In this document: positions 1 to 4,773 of the stretch, in pieces | Layout of the letters: every line of letters begins with the position of its first letter | How positions within the stretch are numbered: the first letter of the stretch is position 1 | NCBI GenBank assembly: GCA_023269365.1 | Contig: JAHFTN010000105.1 | Coordinates: 1-5,156 of the forward strand | DNA length: 5,156 bases | Direction: 5' to 3' | Origin: Chlamydiota bacterium | Lineage (GTDB): Bacteria > Chlamydiota > Chlamydiia > Chlamydiales > Rhabdochlamydiaceae | The notes under the pieces: generated by a model | Database searches by the model: none | What the model was told of the DNA's origin: nothing | Seen by the model: only the letters and a program-made list of their open reading frames with translations | Program-made: the position numbers and the translations under genes

Positions 1-1
1 C

Positions 2-936
2 CCTAAAATGCGCCATGCCCTCTATCAAGACCTCGGCGTGCGGTTCCCTGGGTCCATGTCCGTACCGACTCTCCGATTTTAGAAAGTGATGAGTATTCCA
101 TCTCTTTAAATGAAGTGCCGATCGTCCGCGGGAAGATCATGGAAAATGCTTTACTTACAACAGAGACGCCGGAGAATTTGCGCCGCTATAACATCCCCTT
201 TACCACAACGAAAAATACCTTCGGACAGCCCTCAGTATGGGTCGATAAGCAGTTCCACGAGATCTTGAAAAAAGCGGGAATCAAATTTTGGAAGCCCCTC
301 GATGTGATGATCTTACACCTCTCTTATTTCTATAAGCAACATGGAGCGGATTTTATCGGCATCCAAGAGGTAAGAGGCATTTTAGAATTTATCGAAAAAT
401 CGTTTCCCGATTTGAGTAAAGAGGTCACACGCCTCGTCCCCTTACAAAAGCTCACAGAAATTTTCAAAAGACTCGTCCAAGAGCAGATCTCGATTAAGGA
501 TTTGCGCACCATTTTAGAGGCGCTTGCCGAGTGGGCCCAGACAGAAAAAGACACCGTTTTACTGACAGAATACACACGCTCCTCCCTAAAGAGTTACATC
601 AGCTATAAATACTCGCAAGGGCAATCGGTCCTCGCCGTTTATGTCCTCGACCCTGAGATCGAAGATATGGTCAGAGGCGCAATCAAACAGACCTCGGCAG
701 GCTCCTATTTAGCTCTCGATCCCGACGCTGTACAGCTCATTTTAAATGCGATGCGCTCTGTCATCGTCCCGACGCCTATCGGGGGCCAGCCCCCAGTACT
801 TCTCACCGCTATTGACGTGCGCCGCTTTGTGAGAAAACTTATCGAAGGGGAATTTCCCGATATGGCCGTCCTCTCCTATCAAGAGATCGTCCCTGAAATT
901 AGGATTCAACCTCTCGGACGCGTACAACTTGCTTAA
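2..936 (+). CDS. sctV: Type III secretion export gate protein SctV (CdsV/LcrD family), C-terminal part, interrupted by an apparent frameshift
   Basis: SctV is the large inner-membrane export-gate component of the T3S injectisome; its C-terminal cytoplasmic domain forms a nonameric ring that receives gatekeeper, chaperones and substrates. Only this domain is present, because the 5' end lies before the window. Residues closely resemble recalled chlamydial SctV: E-N-L-R-R-Y-N, S-F-P-D-L-x-K-E-V-T-R-L, Q-K-L-T-E-I-F-K-R-L-V-Q-E-Q-I-S, K-Q-T-S-A-G-S-Y-L-A-L-D-P-D and the closing P-E-I-R-I-Q-P-L-G-R. The reading starts in frame 2 (positions 2-52, including A-L-Y-Q-D-L-G-V-R-F-P-G) and continues in frame 1 from about position 52 (V-H-V-R-T-D-S-P). 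Read literally, frame 2 stops at 80-82 and frame 1 is closed at 4-6. The longest uninterrupted stretch with a start codon, from GTG at 115, is therefore a fragment and not a natural start. The TAA at 934-936 lies 11 nt before sctW. Family identity is firm; whether the break is real or a sequencing error is open. Confidence 0.93.
44..58 (+). other. Apparent 1-nt deletion (frameshift) within sctV
   Basis: Frame 2 encodes the conserved R-F-P-G up to the GGG at 50-52. The next conserved residues, V-H-V-R-T-D-S-P, are in frame 1 and begin by reusing the G at 52. One extra G in the GGG run would restore a continuous reading (CCT GGG GTC CAT). Without it, frame 2 ends at the TAG at 80-82. The local bases do not fit the X-XXY-YYZ heptamer used for programmed -1 frameshifting, so a deletion or a homopolymer sequencing or assembly error is more likely. 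Confidence 0.85.
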
Positions 937-942
937 GGGAGG
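935..942 (+). promoter_or_regulatory. Strong ribosome binding site for sctW
   Basis: AAGGGAGG lies 5 nt before the ATG at 948 and contains the GGAGG Shine-Dalgarno core. It overlaps the sctV stop codon and fixes the sctW start. No separate promoter is visible between sctV and sctW, so sctW is probably read from an upstream promoter with sctV. Confidence 0.8.
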
Positions 943-947
943 AATTC

Positions 948-2105
948 ATGTCGGATAATGCTTTTTCCTCCCCGAGCATCCCTCCTGTGCAGTTTGATCC
1001 AGCGCAAACGAGCCAAGCCGCAAAAATCGCCTCACAGGCAACTGCCATCCAACAAGAAGAGAGTCAAGAGGGTCTTCAAGCCTTTATCGACGAAGGAGCC
1101 TTCTCCCCGACGCTGATGGCCCGCCGCTTTGAGACGCTAGAGACACGTCGTCGCGGCACTCCCAAAGAAGAGGAGGCAAAAGAAAAGGCGCAAGAGAAGA
1201 TCCTCTCCGTGCGCAAGATCGAAGAGACAGCAGAGCGGTTAAATAAAAAAAACCCAGAGATGCATACACGTTCTTTGCTCCTTTTAAGATCTCAACTTAA
1301 AGCGAGTGACACCAAGGAAGAGATTTTAGAAAAAGTCTTAGAGATGTACACCGACCATGCCCTTGCTGATGATGCATTTGACTTCCTCATCGACACTACA
1401 GATGGAGAGCTCGCTCGGCAAGTGGCTCTTGCCAAAGAGGCGCTCAACGCAAGACATGGTAAAGAGATTAGAGCCGGAAGAAACATCGCCAACCAAACTT
1501 CAGAATTTGCAGCTAAAGGGCTGGGGACTTCCCAGCAACTGCGCGCCGTCTATAAAGAAGTGACGGGCAACCCACGCGATGCCAACGGCCTCTTCGAAGA
1601 GCTCTCCTCCAATTTCACTTACGACAAGATGAAAACGCTGATCGATTTCCTCCTCAGCTCCTTGGGGAGCGACTTAAAATCCAAGGGCCCTTCAATAGAC
1701 CGAGGAGAGCTCCACCGCCTTCTCTCTGAGACGCGTAAATTACAAGCCATCTTGGGGATCTTTCGCTTTTTTAAATCCCGGATGAATCTCATAGGAGATG
1801 CCTTTCAAAAACAGGGGCTTACCTTTACATTTACTTTTGATCTCTTAGCCAAACAATTTATGAAGGCGATCCAAGAGCGCTACCCTTCTGCCGAGAAGGT
1901 CTTACAACTAGCCGTGCTCCTCGGGCTTTCTGAAGAGTTAGTCGCCCAAGTGATCATCTTTACCCAAATGCGCGATGCTTTAAGGCAAATAGCTCCCAAA
2001 CTCTTTAGATCTAATCAACATAGACAAGACCTACTTAATGCCTTTATCGATGCGATCGAAGATCTCGATGAGAAGCTCGAAGAAGAGGAGGAAGAAAAGT
2101 CATGA
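948..2105 (+). CDS. sctW: Type III secretion gatekeeper SctW (CopN/LcrE/YopN-TyeA family)
   Basis: The 385-residue product is the chlamydial-type gatekeeper, which sits at the cytoplasmic face of the export gate and delays effector release; in Chlamydia it is also secreted as CopN. Recognition rests on gene position after sctV and before a CesT chaperone, on length (C. trachomatis CopN is about 421 residues), and on motifs shared with recalled CopN, notably D-L-K-S-K-G-P-S-I at residues 242-250 followed by K-L-Q-A. Residues 1-60 are polar, Ser/Gln/Ala-rich and probably disordered, as expected for a secretion signal plus chaperone-binding segment. Residues 62-100 are highly charged, and the rest looks all-helical (HrpJ-like, then a fused TyeA-like part from about 285). 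The last 14 residues (372-385) are almost all acidic, unlike the Pro/Ser-rich tail of Chlamydia CopN. Whether it binds tubulin as some CopN proteins do cannot be judged. The TGA overlaps the next gene's ATG. Confidence 0.92.
   Translation: MSDNAFSSPSIPPVQFDPAQTSQAAKIASQATAIQQEESQEGLQAFIDEGAFSPTLMARRFETLETRRRGTPKEEEAKEKAQEKILSVRKIEETAERLNKKNPEMHTRSLLLLRSQLKASDTKEEILEKVLEMYTDHALADDAFDFLIDTTDGELARQVALAKEALNARHGKEIRAGRNIANQTSEFAAKGLGTSQQLRAVYKEVTGNPRDANGLFEELSSNFTYDKMKTLIDFLLSSLGSDLKSKGPSIDRGELHRLLSETRKLQAILGIFRFFKSRMNLIGDAFQKQGLTFTFTFDLLAKQFMKAIQERYPSAEKVLQLAVLLGLSEELVAQVIIFTQMRDALRQIAPKLFRSNQHRQDLLNAFIDAIEDLDEKLEEEEEEKS
2085..2092 (+). promoter_or_regulatory. Ribosome binding site for the chaperone gene, inside the sctW coding sequence
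   Basis: GAGGAGGA lies 9 nt before the ATG at 2102 (12 nt before a second ATG at 2105). It is formed by the Glu codons of the acidic tail of SctW. Together with the ATGA stop/start overlap this indicates translational coupling of gatekeeper and chaperone. Confidence 0.65.
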
Positions 2106-2551
2106 TGAACCGTTTTGAAGAGCTTCTCAAAGAGTTAGGGATGGAATATTCCCTATCGCTGCATCCCGACCCTCACGGGATGTGTCAACTCAATATCGAA
2201 GGGATCCTCCACGTGCAACTCTCCTGTGAAGAGGAAAAAGAGCGGTTACTCATCGCCTGCTTTATCTGTGAAACTCCCGCTGGTAAATTCAGAGAAAACA
2301 TTCTCAAAGCCGCCCTGAAACATAACTATCTGTATCCCTTGGGAGCGATCCTTTCCTACTCGGAAAAAAACAACCAACTTACCCTCTTTCAATATATCCC
2401 CCTCCCCTCTTTGCAAGGAAAGAAGTTGGCACAAACCCTTAACCTCTTCATCGCAAAAGCCAAAGAGTGGCGCGCCGCTGTAGAGACGGGCAACTTACAA
2501 GGGCTCTTGTCTTCTAATACACCCCGATCTAGCGGCATGTTCGGCCTATGA
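2102..2551 (+). CDS. scc1: CesT-family type III secretion chaperone, Scc1/SycE type
   Basis: This 149-residue protein matches the small class I T3S chaperones that bind the N-terminal region of a secreted partner in the cytoplasm and deliver it to the export gate. It resembles recalled C. trachomatis Scc1 (CT088, 146 residues) in length, in the opening N-x-F-E-x-L-L-x-E-L-G, in the F-R-x-x-I-L-K-A-A-L segment (63-72), in N-Q-L-x-L (91-95), in the G-x-K-L-A helix (106-110), and in the short C-terminal tail ending G-M-F-G-L. In Chlamydia, Scc1 works with a second subunit, Scc4, to bind CopN; the adjacent sctW makes the gatekeeper its likely client here, but that is inference. No second chaperone gene is visible in the window. 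Two start codons, ATG 2102 and ATG 2105, are possible; the first gives the classic 4-nt overlap. The TGA overlaps the malQ start. Confidence 0.88.
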   Translation: MMNRFEELLKELGMEYSLSLHPDPHGMCQLNIEGILHVQLSCEEEKERLLIACFICETPAGKFRENILKAALKHNYLYPLGAILSYSEKNNQLTLFQYIPLPSLQGKKLAQTLNLFIAKAKEWRAAVETGNLQGLLSSNTPRSSGMFGL

Positions 2552-4149
2552 AAACACTTAAGGAGAAACTATTACATACAGCAACGGGGAAACAGTGGGA
2601 TAGGGTGGGGATACAATCTCATCAGGGGATCATGGTGCCCCTTTTTTCCATCCACACCGCCCTTAGCTGTGGCATCGGGGAATTTCTAGACCTTCTCCCC
2701 CTCATCGACCTCTGTGCACGCTGGGGCCTTGATCTGCTACAGATCCTGCCCCTAAACAATGAGGAATCAGAACCGAGCCCCTACAACTGTATCTCCTCTT
2801 GCGCTCTAAATCCAATCTATCTCTCTTTGCATGCGCTTCCCCACCTTGATTCCCTTGAAGAGTTAAGACAGAAGCTCCCCCCACTCGAGAGGCTGACCAA
2901 TATAGATCGGGTAGACTATAGCGAAGTTGCTACACATAAAGGTGCTTTTCTGAAGAAATACTATGAAGCTGTTGGGGAAAAAATTCTTGAGACAGACGCT
3001 GCACAAGCTTTCATTAAAAATCAGAAGTGGCTCAAGCCCTATGCCCTGTTTCGCGCTCTCAAAAAGCAATACAACGACGCCCCTTGGGAAGTTTGGGACT
3101 TGGAAAACCGCTGTTTAAACAAAGCGCAGCTAGAACACCTCTATCCCCTCTATGAAGAGGAGATTTCCTTGCATTGCCTTCTACAATACCTCTGCTTTAT
3201 TCAACTCAAACGGGTAAAGACCTATGCAGAGAAAGCGGGCATCCTTCTCATGGGTGACCTCCCGATTCTCTTGAGTAAGGAAAGTGCTGATGTGTGGCAA
3301 CACATCGAGCTATTCAATGTGCACCTAAGCGCAGGAGCTCCCCCCGATTCCTACAATCTCAATGGACAAAACTGGGGGTTTCCCCTTTTCAACTGGGATG
3401 CTTTAAGAAAAGAGGACTTCCTCTGGTGGAAAGAGCGGCTTCTTTTCGCAGAAAACTTTTACGACCTCTTCCGCCTCGATCACATCTTAGGATTTTTTCG
3501 CTTCTTTGCGATCCCCCCCAATCATCCTAGCGCCGAGGGGCGTTATATCCCCGACAACGACACCGCTTGCGAAGCTCAAGGGATCGAGCTGCTCTCGATG
3601 GTTGCTTCAAATACCTCTATGCTCCCTATCGGAGAAGATTTGGGAACAGCCCTTCCCCTGGTGCGCCCCTGCCTTGAAAATTTAGGGATCTGCGGCACGC
3701 GCGTGATGCACTGGGAAAGACGGCAGGATAAAGAAAAGAGTTATATCTCTCCCCAAGAATTTTCCCCCATAAGTTTAACCTGTGTGTCTACCCACGATTC
3801 AGAACCCTTAGCCCTCTGGTGGAAGGAGCGCACAGAAGAAGCTCTAGCTTTTGCAAAAATGAAGGGATGGGATTACACAACACAACTCTCTTCTCAGCAA
3901 AGAGAAGAGATCCTCTGGGATAGCCACCACAGCGCAAGCCTATTCCATGTTAATTCCTTGACAGAATATCTCGCTTTCTTTCCCGATCTCATCCATGCAA
4001 GTGAGGAAGAAGAGAGGATCAACACCCCAGGGACCTATTCCCCGAAAAACTGGTCCTACAGAATGATCCCTTCGCTAGAGGAGCTCCTCAAACACGAAGG
4101 GCTCTTAAACGTTTTTAAATGCCTTGTGCAGAAACAAACAAAGACTTAG
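2548..4149 (+). CDS. malQ: 4-alpha-glucanotransferase (amylomaltase, GH77)
   Basis: MalQ transfers alpha-1,4-glucan segments between maltodextrins in the cytoplasm and serves glycogen turnover, a pathway chlamydiae keep. The 533-residue length fits chlamydial MalQ (about 527 in C. trachomatis). All three GH77 catalytic acids are present: nucleophile D311 in F-R-L-D-H-I-L-G, acid/base E363 in I-G-E-D-L-G, and D417 in S-T-H-D-S-E. Other family signatures are P-L-F-S-I-H at 31-36, S-P-Y-N-x-I-S-S at 77-84, M-G-D-L-P-I at 235-240, G-A-P-P-D at 263-267, G-Q-N-W-G-F-P at 273-279, and N-T-P-G-T followed by N-W-S-Y-R near 492-505. The enzyme appears intact and active. ATG 2548 overlaps the chaperone stop (ATGA). 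No clear Shine-Dalgarno site precedes it, so translation probably depends on coupling. The last 35 bp overlap the convergent minus-strand gene. Its place behind T3S genes is conserved in Chlamydia and does not by itself imply a secretion role. Confidence 0.96.
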   Translation: MKTLKEKLLHTATGKQWDRVGIQSHQGIMVPLFSIHTALSCGIGEFLDLLPLIDLCARWGLDLLQILPLNNEESEPSPYNCISSCALNPIYLSLHALPHLDSLEELRQKLPPLERLTNIDRVDYSEVATHKGAFLKKYYEAVGEKILETDAAQAFIKNQKWLKPYALFRALKKQYNDAPWEVWDLENRCLNKAQLEHLYPLYEEEISLHCLLQYLCFIQLKRVKTYAEKAGILLMGDLPILLSKESADVWQHIELFNVHLSAGAPPDSYNLNGQNWGFPLFNWDALRKEDFLWWKERLLFAENFYDLFRLDHILGFFRFFAIPPNHPSAEGRYIPDNDTACEAQGIELLSMVASNTSMLPIGEDLGTALPLVRPCLENLGICGTRVMHWERRQDKEKSYISPQEFSPISLTCVSTHDSEPLALWWKERTEEALAFAKMKGWDYTTQLSSQQREEILWDSHHSASLFHVNSLTEYLAFFPDLIHASEEEERINTPGTYSPKNWSYRMIPSLEELLKHEGLLNVFKCLVQKQTKT

Positions 4150-4528
4150 CCATCCACTCTTTAGGGAGATATCTGAGAACAGTCGTTTCTGCTTTAAGGG
4201 CAACCTCTCTAAATTTCTCCTTTAAATCAGGAGTAGTTAGAGTGGGCAATAGCGAGGCCATCATACCTTTACCTTCTTCATTTTTCACATAAAAGTTCAT
4301 GGCACGTAAATCTTCGAGCACAATGGCTCCACCAATGAGAAAAACCGTTGCAGTTGCAAGCCAAGGACTTCTGAGTATAAGAGCAAAAACAGAAGTTGCA
4401 AACGCAGCTACCTTCGCTTTAGTCTCTCCCATCTTCTGAGCCTTCAGCGTAGCATCTATTCCCTCCCCTTTTTCAGGATGAAATACAAAAAGACCCCCTA
4501 AAAAACTCCTTAAATTAAGCGCAACCAT
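4115..4528 (-). CDS. Hypothetical membrane protein with paired hydrophobic segments (Inc-like candidate)
   Basis: I do not recognise this 137-residue protein. Its start is well supported: GGAGG (complement of 4535-4539) lies 6 nt before the ATG at 4526-4528. Residues 1-17 are mildly hydrophobic, and 18-38 are charged. Residues 39-52 and 56-71 form two hydrophobic segments split by R-S-P, followed by E-D-L-R, and residues 75-137 are a soluble, probably helical tail. Two close membrane segments joined by a tight turn are the hallmark of chlamydial inclusion-membrane (Inc) proteins, which are T3S effectors. Here the segments are short (about 14-16 residues) and no secretion signal can be verified, so this is only a hypothesis; an ordinary inner-membrane hairpin protein is equally possible. 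It converges on malQ with a 35-bp tail-to-tail overlap and has its own upstream region, so it is transcribed separately from the T3S unit. Confidence 0.72.
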   Translation of the reverse strand: MVALNLRSFLGGLFVFHPEKGEGIDATLKAQKMGETKAKVAAFATSVFALILRSPWLATATVFLIGGAIVLEDLRAMNFYVKNEEGKGMMASLLPTLTTPDLKEKFREVALKAETTVLRYLPKEWMAKSLFVSAQGI

Positions 4529-4534
4529 CGTTAG

Positions 4535-4539
4535 CCTCC
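4535..4539 (-). promoter_or_regulatory. Ribosome binding site of the minus-strand hypothetical gene
   Basis: On the minus strand GGAGG precedes the ATG at 4528 with a 6-nt spacer. This canonical site and spacing is the main evidence that the minus-strand frame is a real gene and not a shadow. Confidence 0.75.
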
Positions 4540-4567
4540 ATTACCTAAAAAGGGCAAATCTACACCA

Positions 4568-4577
4568 TTTTTTTTTT
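4568..4577. repeat. 10-bp T/A homopolymer tract
   Basis: Ten consecutive T on the plus strand (A on the minus strand) lie 39-49 bp upstream of the minus-strand ATG. On that strand the tract would sit in or near the core promoter, although no convincing -35/-10 pair is visible around it. Such tracts can change length by slippage, and an A-tract can also bend promoter DNA. No function is shown. Confidence 0.6.
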
Positions 4578-4612
4578 CAGCGCCACAAAAAAATTGCTCT
4601 CAAATTGGACTT

Positions 4613-4662
4613 TAGCCATTGAGGGGCGGCAATTTCGCGAAATTATCGCCCCTCAATGGCTA
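4613..4662. repeat. 50-bp near-perfect inverted repeat (large hairpin)
   Basis: The left arm TAGCCATTGAGGGGCG (4613-4628) is exactly complementary to the right arm at 4647-4662. The centre AATTTCGCGAAATT (4631-4644) is itself a perfect 14-bp palindrome. Only the pairs 4629/4646 (a G-U pair in RNA) and 4630/4645 break the symmetry, so almost all 50 bases can pair. GGAC at 4607-4610 and GTCC at 4669-4672 could extend the stem beyond an internal loop. It lies between two divergent genes. No T-run directly follows it on either strand, so it does not look like a standard intrinsic terminator. Possible identities are a dispersed palindromic (REP/MITE-like) element, an operator for a dimeric regulator, or a mobile-element remnant. 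Confidence 0.85.
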
Positions 4663-4710
4663 GGGAGTGTCCCGTCAGAAATTTAAAAAATTACTTCCGC
4701 GAGCTGCTAC

Positions 4711-4740
4711 TTGACCCCAATCTATAAAAACCTTTACCAT
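4711..4740 (+). promoter_or_regulatory. Possible sigma-66/70-type promoter for the downstream exported-protein gene
   Basis: TTGACC (4711-4716, five of six matches to the -35 consensus) and TACCAT (4735-4740, four of six to the -10) are separated by 18 bp. Transcription would then begin near 4747, just ahead of the GGAG site at 4763-4766. TATAAA at 4723-4728 is an alternative -10 but lacks a good -35. This is pattern matching only. Confidence 0.35.
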
Positions 4741-4760
4741 GAGAGGACTCTTAGTTGTAA

Positions 4761-4766
4761 GTGGAG
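4761..4766 (+). promoter_or_regulatory. Ribosome binding site supporting a TTG start at 4774
   Basis: GTGGAG, with the GGAG core at 4763-4766, lies 7 nt before TTG 4774. The other in-frame candidates, such as TTG 4711, have no comparable site, and no in-frame ATG exists before the conserved-looking part of the protein. This decides the start chosen for the final gene. Confidence 0.5.
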
Positions 4767-4773
4767 CCCTTCT

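Noticed and set aside
44..58. Programmed -1 ribosomal frameshift in sctV
   Set aside because: No X-XXY-YYZ slippery heptamer or obvious downstream structure was seen, and other SctV proteins are made from a single frame.
115..117. GTG 115 as the natural start of the first gene
   Set aside because: Conserved SctV sequence continues upstream in the same frame to about 52 and then in frame 2 to the window edge, so 115 is internal.
330..575. Minus-strand frame of 81 residues
   Set aside because: It lies opposite highly conserved sctV sequence, has no family-like features, and is a shadow frame.
1292..1492. Minus-strand frame of 66 residues with hydrophobic-looking start
   Set aside because: It is opposite sctW, is Ser/Ala/Leu-rich as expected from the reverse complement of charged helical codons, and has no supporting context.
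1357..1563. Plus-strand frame of 68 residues inside sctW
   Set aside because: It is fully internal to sctW in another frame, with no recognisable protein features.
1820..1840. Short T-F-T-F-T-F repeat in SctW
   Set aside because: It is only about three repeats of a six-base unit and is probably an ordinary local composition effect.
3294..3530. Plus-strand frame of 78 residues inside malQ
   Set aside because: It is contained in malQ over the catalytic D311 region and is an Arg/Pro/Ser-rich out-of-frame translation.
4613..4662. Palindrome as an intrinsic terminator
   Set aside because: No T-run directly follows on either strand; the nearest on the minus strand is about 20 nt away, and the element lies between gene starts, not ends.
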